DNA of 27,498 bases from CAYPOY01 sp964412395. GTDB lineage: Bacteria > Chloroflexota > Anaerolineae > B4-G1. A program made the position numbers and the translations under genes. The notes beneath the pieces were generated by a model that worked only from the letters and a program-made list of their open reading frames with translations, searched no databases and had not been told where the DNA came from. Positions 1 through 9,400 of the stretch are shown piece after piece (position 1 is the stretch's first letter; the number at the start of each line of letters is the position of its first letter). The stretch covers positions 1 through 27,498 of the forward strand of contig CAYPOY010000023.1 in the NCBI GenBank assembly GCA_964412395.1, written 5' to 3'.

Positions 1-1
1 C

Positions 2-514
2 CGCGTCCCAGCGCGGCTCCACTCCGAGGGGCAGTTCACCCAGCGGCAGGAGCGTCTGTGCGTCGTACAGATACCACGTGCCCTCAGTGCCGTGCGCCAG
101 CAAGCGGCTGCCATCGGCGTTGAAGGATTGCACGCGCGAGTATTCGTTCACCAACCCAGCCGAGGTGTCGTCCGGGGATAGGTCGTTCGCCTGATCGGTG
201 ACGCGCACCAGGCAGGTGCCAAAGGTGGGGTCGGCGAACCACTGGCGCGGAGTGGGCTCGGACAGGCTGGGCATGGGATAGACCTTCGTATCCGTGATAA
301 AGGAGAAGCCAGGCGGGTAGGCCGGGCAGCCGCCACCGGGGGGCGGGGCTTCGTTCTGAGCCTGCGACGAGCTCAGTCGAGTCGGCTCAACCCGGAGGGT
401 GGCAGGCGGGATCCCATCGTCCGAATCGAGCAGGCTGACGCCACAGGCCGTAACCATGACAACAAGAAGTGCCAGTGCCGGAGAGACAACTATGTGCCGA
501 CGGTACCGTTGCAT
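2..514 (-). CDS. secreted lipoprotein, C-terminus beyond the window (possible beta-propeller)
   Basis: An open frame of 171 codons starts with ATG at 514 and runs off the left edge without a stop. A purine-rich ribosome site (GAGGGGA) lies about 7 bases upstream. The N-terminus has a basic start, a hydrophobic stretch and the lipobox VTAC with Cys24, so a membrane-anchored lipoprotein is likely. A Pro/Ser-rich linker follows, then a stretch with WYLYDAQTLLPLGELPLG preceded by SFNADGSRLLAHG. Repeating 'ADGSRLL...LYD' units are typical of WD40/TolB-like propeller blades, so a propeller is a reasonable guess but only about one blade is visible. The linker region at 354-376 carries DNA resembling a dispersed CTGAGCCTG..CGA repeat. 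A repeat element lies just upstream. Function is unknown. Confidence 0.75.
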   Translation of the reverse strand, partial: MQRYRRHIVVSPALALLVVMVTACGVSLLDSDDGIPPATLRVEPTRLSSSQAQNEAPPPGGGCPAYPPGFSFITDTKVYPMPSLSEPTPRQWFADPTFGTCLVRVTDQANDLSPDDTSAGLVNEYSRVQSFNADGSRLLAHGTEGTWYLYDAQTLLPLGELPLGVEPRWDA

Positions 515-844
515 CTCACATCCCCTCGTTCAAAAACCATGTCCCAGTGTCCTGGACTTTGGACAAAATCATAGCGGTGATCAGAAACCCGTTTTCTCGC
601 TCAGAATTGTCCCTTTTTGCGTCCGAAAAGACCCCATTCGAGCGGATTCCACCTGCAAAGTCGTCAGAAAACGGGTTTCTTCAACTTTGTCCAAAGTGTC
701 TGCTTGCCCGCGCTTCCTCCATATTGTAGTACGGAAAGTCGTTCACCGCCAACGGGCCGGACGGTGAAGACGTGGAGCCTTCCAGCAGTGCGTACACTCT
801 GGCGGCGTTGTCCAGCGCCGCCGTCCCGATGTGGGCAGCCGTCC
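515..844. other. intergenic region with a repeat element
   Basis: This gap lies between the lipoprotein gene and the stop of the beta-helix gene. It holds the repeat at 552-697. The remaining 700-844 could encode a short minus-strand peptide overlapping the next gene's end, but there is no ribosome site or recognisable family, so I do not call a gene. Confidence 0.6.
552..697 (-). repeat. dispersed repeat copy 1, with inverted ends
   Basis: Positions 552-630 match 20714-20792 in inverted orientation at 77 of 79 bases by direct comparison. Copy 1 is longer: CTTTGGACAAA and AGAAACCCGTTTTCT at 557-596 recur in inverted form at 666-694, giving it MITE-like imperfect terminal inverted repeats. 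It has no coding capacity. It ends about 37 bases before the lipoprotein start and has the same orientation relative to its downstream gene as copy 2. Confidence 0.75.
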
Positions 845-3148
845 CTACGGCGTCCCATCCCAACCGGCCAGGCAGGCGGACAACCACCACAACGCCTGCC
901 CCTTGAGCTTGCAGTTAAAGCCGTGGGAGTGTTGACATTCGTCATCGGTTGTCGGGAGACTCTGACAGTCTTCCGGGTGATTAGCGCACCAGGTGTAGCA
1001 CCAGGGGCAACTATCGTCCATGTCCGGATAGTGTGTCCCATCCGGGTCATAACTTTCGATGTCCGCAAAGTCGTATAAAATCTTCTCGTGCTCCTGGACG
1101 TATTGCCGGACCAGGTTGTTGTTCTGCTCCAGTGTAGCGCTGCCGCCGTCGGTGTGGCCGGTCATGTAGACGAAGCGCACGTTCGGATACTCGCTCTCCA
1201 GTTGGGCCATCATATCCAGGTACTGCTGCACCGGCGTATCCTCGTCGGACATCTCCCCGCACCAGGACCACATGAAGGCGGTGGCGGTCGGGGCCTCGTC
1301 GAGGAGATCACGAGCCGCATCGAGAAACTCGGCCGGGTCCCACGACCACCCGTCGTCGTAGCCCATGCGCAGACACGGAGGAGTGCAGGGGTTGGGAGGA
1401 GTCCACCAGTCCTTGGCAAAGTTGTAGGCGGGCGGGTCCACGTACTCGCTCAGATACTCGGCCCCGGCCCACAGTTGGGTCCCGTGCGAGGTGGAGCCGT
1501 AGGCCCATACGACGGTCTGCTTGGCCTGCTCCAGCCAGTTGGCCGGGATCTGGCTTAGGTCGGTCGCGGTGTGGTCTATGATGATGGCCTGACCAGTGGG
1601 CGTAGGGGAAGGGGCAAAGTCTTTCAAGATGAGCGGCAGGTAGACCCACGCCGCCGGCTCCCATACCCATCGCTCGTAGGCCCCGATGTCGGGGTGAGCG
1701 TCGCGAAGGTGACCCTCGACGTCATCCGAGGGAGCACCACTGGCGCTGCCAGCGTTTACGGCCGGGCTGCTCTCCTGCAAGTGCAGGTCCGCGTTCGGCC
1801 AGCCGGACACGAAGAGCGGGTCGGACGTCACGTCCCCTTGACCCTGGCCACCAGTGTAGGAGGTCCAGGTGCCGTCGGCGATTTCATCGCGGGTGAAGTC
1901 GGGGCCGTGCCCTTGCACGAACTCGGCCGTGATCTCGCCGTCCTCCCGACTGTAGTACAGGTTGTGGTGCTCCGTCAGTTGCACGCCCTCGCCCAGGTAG
2001 ATGCCCGTGGGGCCGCCGTCGGTGGGGTCGGCATTGAAGGCAAAGACGTTGTTCATCAATGTCAGCGTCACCGGTGGCGAGGGGATTTCCTCTGGATAAC
2101 CGGCCACGAAGGCCCAATTGCGCTCGCTGTAGGCCGTATCCCACATGTTGTAGGCGACGGTGTTGTTGACCACTTCCAGCGTGCTGGTGAAGGTGCCCAC
2201 CCACACCGCGCTGTTCCCTTGCCCCCAGACGACGTTGTTCTCCATCCGCCCCCCGGCCCACAGTTTGATACCGTTCAGGTGATTGCGCACCACGCGGTTG
2301 CGGCGCACGATGACGCCGGTGGCGTTACCGGCCCGGTCGCGGGAGTTGAGGTCAATCCCGTCGCCGCTGTTGTCGTGAACGTAGCAATCCTCCACCAGGA
2401 CGGGGTAGCCGCGGGCAAATTCTAACCCATCGGAGCCGTAAGACGCTTCTTCGCCGGTGTCGTATATCTCCACGCGGCAGATGACCATGTCGTTGCAAGG
2501 GCCAGGCGTGCAGTCCACCGCCGAGTACAGGCTGCCGTGGATGGTGCTGTCTTCCAGCGTGATGTGCTCGACCGGCCCCTCCTCCGGTGGTGCTTCGGTC
2601 TCACCGTAGGTGAAGCGAATGCTGGCCTCGCCACCGCCGATGTCCAGATGATCCAGTTGAATGTGACGGTTCTCGCCAGAAAGTTCCATCCCCCAGATGG
2701 TAAAGTTGCGCAGCGTGAAACCGCTGATGTGCAGGTAGGACGTGTACTGATCCAGAATCAGCAGTTCCCCCACGCTGCCCCCGCCGTCCAGGATAGGGGT
2801 CTCGCCGAGGTAGGCGATGAAGGTGATGGGAGATTCGGCCGTGCCGGACTGGGTCAGGTGGGTCTCCTCGTCAATGGAGTAAGTGCCGCCCCGGAAGCAA
2901 ACAGTATCGCCAACCTGGGCAGTATTGGCGGCGTGCTGGAAGGTGGCCCAGGGCTGCGTTTCGGTGCCGGGGTTGCCATCACTACCATCAGGAGCCACGT
3001 AGTGAGTGCAGGTGATGGCTGCCATCGCTCTTGCCGTGGCAGAGGTTTTGCCCTTCGTGGTTGGTGGGCCGATGCACCAGATTGGGAGCAGCCCGATCAG
3101 GATAACTGGTGTTAAACAGGCTATTGTGCGTGCAGTTTTATGACTCAT
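845..3148 (-). CDS. secreted right-handed parallel beta-helix protein with C-terminal SGNH-like domain
   Basis: A 767-residue secreted protein. I chose the ATG at 3148 because GGAGGG lies just upstream and a hydrophobic signal segment follows at once (residues about 8-26); the frame is open further upstream but that part is Arg/Cys-rich and not protein-like. Residues about 45-80 (HYVAPDGSDGNPGT..PWATFQHA..) are the classic N-terminus of DUF1565/pectate-lyase-like beta-helix proteins. Asn- and Val-rich helical rungs run to about residue 460. Residues 503-509 are YLPLILK, a motif common in Chloroflexota surface proteins. The C-terminal 250 residues (WAYGSTSHGTQL ... DGTHYP ... a Cys-rich stretch ... 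LKGQALWWLSACLAGWDG) resemble an SGNH-hydrolase-like domain; the catalytic triad is not certain. A role in binding or cutting extracellular polysaccharide is inferred from the fold. The same strand carries the giant secreted gene upstream. Confidence 0.85.
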   Translation of the reverse strand: MSHKTARTIACLTPVILIGLLPIWCIGPPTTKGKTSATARAMAAITCTHYVAPDGSDGNPGTETQPWATFQHAANTAQVGDTVCFRGGTYSIDEETHLTQSGTAESPITFIAYLGETPILDGGGSVGELLILDQYTSYLHISGFTLRNFTIWGMELSGENRHIQLDHLDIGGGEASIRFTYGETEAPPEEGPVEHITLEDSTIHGSLYSAVDCTPGPCNDMVICRVEIYDTGEEASYGSDGLEFARGYPVLVEDCYVHDNSGDGIDLNSRDRAGNATGVIVRRNRVVRNHLNGIKLWAGGRMENNVVWGQGNSAVWVGTFTSTLEVVNNTVAYNMWDTAYSERNWAFVAGYPEEIPSPPVTLTLMNNVFAFNADPTDGGPTGIYLGEGVQLTEHHNLYYSREDGEITAEFVQGHGPDFTRDEIADGTWTSYTGGQGQGDVTSDPLFVSGWPNADLHLQESSPAVNAGSASGAPSDDVEGHLRDAHPDIGAYERWVWEPAAWVYLPLILKDFAPSPTPTGQAIIIDHTATDLSQIPANWLEQAKQTVVWAYGSTSHGTQLWAGAEYLSEYVDPPAYNFAKDWWTPPNPCTPPCLRMGYDDGWSWDPAEFLDAARDLLDEAPTATAFMWSWCGEMSDEDTPVQQYLDMMAQLESEYPNVRFVYMTGHTDGGSATLEQNNNLVRQYVQEHEKILYDFADIESYDPDGTHYPDMDDSCPWCYTWCANHPEDCQSLPTTDDECQHSHGFNCKLKGQALWWLSACLAGWDGTP

Positions 3149-3230
3149 ATTTCTGTCCCTCCTATACTTGATGGGCCCCGGAGCAGAAACTGACCCCGGC
3201 CCATCCGTTGCTGTTCTGAAATCCGCTGTT

Positions 3231-3332
3231 CTAACTCCCGCGCACCACCAACGGCAGAAACACCTCCCACGGCACCACCCCCTCAGGTGATAGTCCGTCG
3301 TCAGCCTGTGGGGCGGGTGCGGTCGCCGTAGA
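3231..3332 (-). pseudogene. C-terminal remnant of a secreted protein (FLPLVVR motif)
   Basis: On the minus strand a 33-codon stretch ends with PWEVFLPLVVRGS and a TAG stop. The FLPLVVR ending is the same surface-protein signature seen as YLPLILK and YLPLVARN in the two flanking genes, and it commonly sits at the extreme C-terminus in this kind of organism. An in-frame TGA at 3333-3335 breaks the frame and there is no start site. I read it as the tail of a former secreted-protein gene; chance similarity over seven residues cannot be excluded. Confidence 0.45.
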
Positions 3333-3372
3333 TCAGGTTGGCAGAGAAAGGGCACACCTGTTCTCTTGTGCA

Positions 3373-3404
3373 GGTGCGACGCACTCCGGTAGATGCGTCG
3401 CACC
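3373..3404 (-). terminator. 11-bp perfect hairpin downstream of the giant gene
   Basis: GGTGCGACGCA (3373-3383) and TGCGTCGCACC (3394-3404) form a perfect 11-bp stem with a 10-base loop, about 60 bases after the stop of the giant secreted gene. No T-run follows on the minus strand, so this is not a textbook intrinsic terminator. It could be a REP-like repeat or an mRNA 3' stabiliser. Confidence 0.4.
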
Positions 3405-3462
3405 TCGTCATCTGCGCAGTCGGCGACCTGTCCACCGGTCCGTCCTCGCCGGGTACCGCCCC

Positions 3463-6400
3463 CTACTCGTAATCGGCGTCGTAGTTCCACCACCAGCCGT
3501 TGGGTTTTTTGTCGTTATAGTTGGCCTCCACCATAGCCCCGGCAGTCCAGCACCAGGAGTCGCCCCACCAACGGTGCTCCCAGGTGTCCCAGTCCTCCGG
3601 GTCGCAGAAGCCGATGCCGCCGGCGGCCCAGAATTGGCCCTTCATGCTGGGCTCGCCGCACCCTCCGCCAGCAGGTGATTTGCGATAGATTTGGAGCGTC
3701 AGATCACCACGCGCGGAGACAACGCACAGCAGTTTGCCGTGGATGTGACCGCGCAGGCGGCCGCCATAGAGATCGCAGCCGCTGCCCTTGAACCGGGCGA
3801 AGTACCACGCGGCCACCTCGCCGCCTGCCTTGATGCGGAAGAAGCAGCCGATGTCGTAGATGGGAATCTCACCATAGACGCGCAGGTACCCGCCCGCCAA
3901 CCGGCCCTCACTGTCCAACCCACCATTGGCGGCTGTGGCCCCTGTAGCACCGATGTCGGCCAGAATGGTGCTAAAACTGCCGTTCTTCAGCACCTGGCTC
4001 TTGGGATCAATCACGCCGAACAGGAACGCGCCGCCCAGTTTGACGCTGCCGCCGAGATCGTACTCGGGGTGGGCATCGTGAACGAGCGCGCCCAGGTAGA
4101 AGAGGTTGGCGCCCACGCCCAGCGTGGCGGCACCCTTCTCGATCATTATACTCTCCACCTTCAACTTGTACAGCGTCAAACTGGCCTCGAACGACGGCTT
4201 TTTGGTGTTGATACCGACGATGAAATCGGCCTTCTCCAGTTTGTTTTCGTAGAGTTTGGACTTGACACCCTTTCCCTGAAGCACGTAGTCGCTGTCGCGG
4301 GTGATGTAGAAGGTGAGGCGGTCGGCGTGAACCAGGGGCTCGTTATCTCCAGACCGCTTGACGTCGAGCCACAGAGAGATACGCAACTTCTCGAAGTGCG
4401 AATCGCCCGTGCTGGTGTCCTCCGTCCAGATCAGCGTGCCCCGCATCTTCTTCAGTTTGACGCCCCACGTATCCAGCAGCCCTGTAGTGCCGCCGCCAGA
4501 GGGGGTCGAGGGGATGACGCTGTCGCCTTTTTCGTCCGCCCAGGCGTCAATCACCTCGGTCGTTTTGGTGTAGGTTTGGCTCCCGTAACGCGACCAGAAT
4601 TTCTGCAACAGCGACACATAGGTTTGGGTCATGCCAAACTTGGGCGCCCACTGGTTGGTCATCGTCGTGACGAGCGAACCGCTCAGGTTGGTTGGCGTCA
4701 ATCCCCTCGTCTCGGCCAGGGCGCGCAGCGCGCCGGTGCCGGCCGAGAGGCCCAGCAGGATGTCCGCATGCACCTTGGCGGGCTCGATCCACGAGTTGAG
4801 AACCAACGCCCGGTCCATCTCGACGACCTTGAAGTCGTCGCTGCCGAAGCCGACGAAGGCGCCGCGCGGCGTGGACGTAACGTGATGCCGGGCGTAGACC
4901 AGGTCGAAACCCCAGGTGATGCCGGTGAGCGCAGTCCAGGTGCGTTCAGCCTCCGGCTGCCTGGAGAAGCCCACATAGTCGTCCCAGCCGAGCACGAAGA
5001 GTTTGGGGGAACTGCTGCCGCCTTCCTCTTTGATCGTGCCGAAGACGGGCACGACGGTGTTGCCCTGCAGTTTCACAAAGCCGTTGTTAGAGGTATCGGG
5101 TGGATTGGCCAGCGTGGCGTCGTTATCCCAGTCTGGCGTGTCCGGCTTAGGCGGGTAATCGCTCAGATCCACGCTGGTCAAGAGGAAGTTGAAGCCGTCG
5201 AACTTGTAGTTGGCCTTGTTGTAAACGAGTTTGGTGTCATGGAACGTGCCGTCGGGGTTGAAACTGATCTCCAGCGGAATGGGCGCCACGTTCTGCTCGT
5301 TCGGAGGGGCGAGGTGCGGTACATCCATCGTGCCCAGGATCCACAAGTGGCGGTCGCATTCCCCTCGTGGTCTGTACTCGACCGCGCGCGCGTGCAGGTC
5401 CACGTCCCAGTAGACCGGCGTGAGGGGATCGGCATCGCCGCGCACCCTGCCGCCCTCCATGCAGGCGTCGTTGGGATTGATCTGCATATCTACCAGCGGG
5501 ATGGTCACGTCGGCGGGGAACGGCAGATAGACGTCGGCTTCCACCTCGGAATCGAAGATATAGTTGTCGCAGAACGAGAGGCGGAAGGAATTCAGGGTGT
5601 GCTCGTAGCCGTAGATTTCGACCGGCACCCCGTTACCCGGCGTGATGGTGGCCTCAAGCAGGTCGGAAACGCCGCCCCGGCGCAGGTAGAGGTCGGCCGA
5701 GACGCCTTCGGGGAAGTTGATTTCCGTAGCGCTTGCCCCGCACTGCCCCTTGCAGTGATACCAGGTGAAAGCGACACCTTCCGGCGGCGGAACGACCAGG
5801 TTGAGACCGGCCTGCACGTTGGCATCGCCGCTCCAATCGGCTGCGGCTTCTTCCCACGGCTCGTGAGTCGGGCCTGTCTGGATGGGCGGGATGTAGAGGA
5901 AGTAAGCGGGCTCGCGCAGGACAAATCCACCGCCAGCCCACGATACCGGCAAGGGGTCGAGCTGAGGCCACCAGGGGAGATCGGCGAGAATCTCCCCAAA
6001 AAGCGCGCCGTCGGGTCCGATGAGCAGCGAATGTGCTCCGTCCACAAAGCCCTCGAACCTGCCGGTCGGCGCTGGCACGAGCACCTCTGTGGCCGTCAGC
6101 GTCTTGGCCGCCGGCACCCAGTAGTAGTCGAGGCTGAGATCAATGGGTCCCCACATCACGCCATTGCTGATGCGACCGGCGTGGATTTCAAGCGAGATAC
6201 CGCCGGACGCCTGGATCTCGAAGCCGTAGGGCATGACGGTGGTGTAGGAGACCGGCTCGCTGGTGCTGAATCCGCCCGACAGGCCATCGCTATAGATGTG
6301 CGTGTGGCGGGTTGAGGTGTAAACCGGCCTCAGATATCCATCGTTGGCATCAGGCAGCGGATAGGGCGGACGAGGCTGCCCCTGTACGGGTGTGTAACGC

Positions 6401-9400
6401 TCATCGTACTGGGTGCAGGCATCGCCGACATCCACCACGTTATGGGTGAAGGTCACCGGCCCGGTCGGCACGATCCGCAGGGGCAGGGGATTCATCTCGA
6501 AGTAGAAATGGGGTGGTGCCATGCTGCAGTCTTGCCCTCCAAAGGGAGGTTCGTTCCACCAGTTGACCACCATGTCGAACGTCAAGTCCTGGTGCAGGGT
6601 GGCGGGGGTAAGGTTGACCGGCGCGTGCCAGGGTATGCCGAAGTAGTGGTGCACGATATTGTCGGGTAGGGCCAGGCCGACCTGGCCCCAGCCAGTTTCC
6701 TGGTTCAGGTAGAGCGATGTCACAGTATACACGTGACCATCAGGGTAGTCTATCGCGATAGGAGATGGCAGCGTGACCGTCGCCGTACCGCTGGTGACGA
6801 TGCCGTCCCACCATCGCGCCTGGATGCAGGAGAACGTCACGCTGCGGTTGTAGGTTGCCAGCGGCGATTCACCCAGGGCTACAGAACCGCTACCGCTCAG
6901 GCACCAGGGCGTGGAACCAGCATCGTAGGTGACGCCAGTCACTTCGAACAGGTTGTCGCCCTGATAAACACCGAAGATGAGCGTGTCGGGCGGCGGGAAG
7001 TAGTATACCATCAGCCTCGGCGGGTTGGTTCCCTCCTCCTTCGTGGAAAAACTGCGGCTGTGGTCCTCATTCGGACCTTGCAGCATAAAGCCGTAGTTGG
7101 GGTAGGTGGTAGGGGTATACACCCACTCCTGCACCAGACTGGTCACGTTCCAGGTATACCAGCCGGTGGCCGGTCCCACAGTCGTGGTGAAGTAAGCGCC
7201 ATCCACCGACGGCTGGGTGTTCCAGATCACTTCGTTCTCATACCAGGGATCGGTCACCCGAAGCAGGCGGATGCCGGGGTCCTCAATCCCGTCGTATGTA
7301 TCAAGATAGGCCGAAAAATCGACCCAATCAATCGTCGCGCCGTTGGGGATGGACGAGAGATCGAACTGCACCAGAGAGTAGTTAGTGACAAGCACTTCTA
7401 AGCCATGGCTCACGAGCATACGGGCTGCGCTTCCGTAGGTCTGGGTGGGCGCATCGCTGGCAATGAATGTGTCGGCGCTGGGCGTGATCTGGGATTGGTC
7501 TGCTGGCGCAGCCGGAGAGGTGGGGTGGGCGTCCTGGCCCGCGTCGTCACGCCGGGCCTCTGATAGCGATCTGCCAGCCAGGTTGCCCCACACGTCGAAG
7601 CCAGAGACCTGTGCAGCGCCAGCCGTGCGGGCTGCCAGGGACAAACCACCGCTCGCGCTCCACGGGCTGGTCTTGTACATGATCTCGCCTGTGGCCCAGT
7701 CCAGCATGGTCACGACGTACCAGTAGTTGCCGTGTTCGGCGTCGGCGTCGAGGTACGTGTAGTCAATGGTCTCAAAAGGCGGCGTGATCGCCACGTAGTC
7801 GCCGTTCTCTTGCAGACTGCGATAGACGACGACGCGCATATACGCCTGGTCAAGGTACGGATGTCTCCAGCAGAGGTGTGTGCCCTGGCCCGGTACGAAC
7901 TCGTTTGTTGGATTGTCGTCCCAAGGAAGAGTGTGCACAGGACGCGTGCAGCGATCCAGGGGCGGGACGACCTTGTACAGCCTGGCTCCAGAGTGCACGT
8001 AGCGCGGGAATTCGTCATCGCAGCCGGGGGTCAGCACAGCCGCCATGGTGTAGGTGTAGAGGAAGCCTGGCTTAACCGTGTCATCCTCGAACTGGCGGAC
8101 ATCCCATCCCAATCCTGACCATCCCAATCCTGAGGGGGTCAGATCTTCCTTCGGGCCGTTACCCTCTTGACGATAGACGCGAAAACCGGCCAGCCTGGGC
8201 AAGTCCTCCTCGATATCCCACTGAATGACCGCCGTCCAGTCGTAATCGCCCCCGTCCTCCGTGGTGATGCTGATGATGGCCGGCGCTGTCAACGTGTAGG
8301 CGACGTTTGTCTGGCAAATATCAATGGGAATAGTCAAAAGGGGCGTCAACACGCCGCGATTGCCGTTGGCGTCCACGGGCTGCAGCCAACACTTGGTGTC
8401 AACGGGTACGGGTGCCGTGTAGTAGGTGGCCGGATTGAAGTGCGTCGTGGTGCTTGGCACTTCCATGATCAGTATCTTCTCCGCTTCCTTACCGTCCCTC
8501 GGATCGTCATCGAAAGAACAATAGAGCAGCGAGTACTCCGTGTCCGGGTCCGGCGTCCAATGGATATCCCACTCCGTGACATACACATTGGAGGGAGGGC
8601 CGGGCGGGACGCGGTCGTGCAGGATGGCGGTGACAGCGTTCGAGGGTGCGCTCATGTTGGGCGGATCGCCTGTGCAGGGTGCGTCTTCGGCGCGCACCAG
8701 GTACCAGTAGCGCTGCTCGTAGACAGCGCCGCTATCCACCCAAGTGGTGGCCGTTGTGGTCATCACGGTGACCCAGCAAGAGTAAATGCTGCAATTGGTC
8801 AAGCCAGGCCAGCCGGCCGTGAGCACTTCGCTGCGGTAGACGTGGTACTGAACCGCATCGGTCACCGGCTGCCAGGTGATGGTGATTGTGCCGCCGCCGT
8901 GGTCAACCGTGGGCGTCAGGACGACGGGTGGGTCGGGTGGCATGGTGTCGGGCACGGTGGCGGTGACGAACTCACTCCACCCGCACGTCTGGCCCAGCAG
9001 GTCGCGCGGCGCGACCCGGTAGGCGTAGGTCTGGCAGACTGTGAGAGTTTCACTGGCATCGGCGTAGTAGTACTCGTGATGCTGGTACGGTACCGTATAC
9101 GGATCGCCCCCGGCCAGGGTGAGCGTAACCGGATCGTGATCGGCCATCGGCACAACCGGCTCGGTCGTGATGCGCGTGTACCGCATCACGGCGGGATCAC
9201 CGCCGGGGCCAACCGGACCAGCGCGGAAGATGTCGTAACTGGTAGCCCACTGCTCCAGCGGGCTCTGCCGGCCTATTGGTTCCTCCGGCAAGTCCCAGAT
9301 CAGGAACACCCGGCCGTGGGCCTGGCGATTTTTCTGTGCCAGCACCCAGTCGGGCGAGCCACGCAGCGCGTCGCTGACGACGGCTGTCACCGTGATCACC

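Larger units (their letters stand above)
3149..3462. other. intergenic region with gene remnant and hairpin
   Basis: This gap between two secreted-protein genes has no intact gene. It holds the decayed C-terminal fragment at 3231-3332, the hairpin at 3373-3404, and the ribosome site of the downstream beta-helix gene at about 3154-3161. Confidence 0.7.

Noticed and set aside
681..890. Possible 69-residue minus-strand protein with ALDNAARVYALLEG
   Set aside because: It overlaps the end of the beta-helix gene and the repeat at 684-697, has no convincing ribosome site, and I recognise no family.
3149..3493. Upstream extension of the beta-helix frame
   Set aside because: Arg/Cys/Trp-rich, crosses a hairpin and a gene remnant; the ATG at 3148 has a ribosome site and signal peptide.
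3691..6315. An 874-codon open frame on the plus strand, opposite the giant secreted gene
   Set aside because: The minus-strand frame has a signal peptide, ribosome site and recognisable domains. The plus-strand translation has no family features and is explained by GC-rich third positions.
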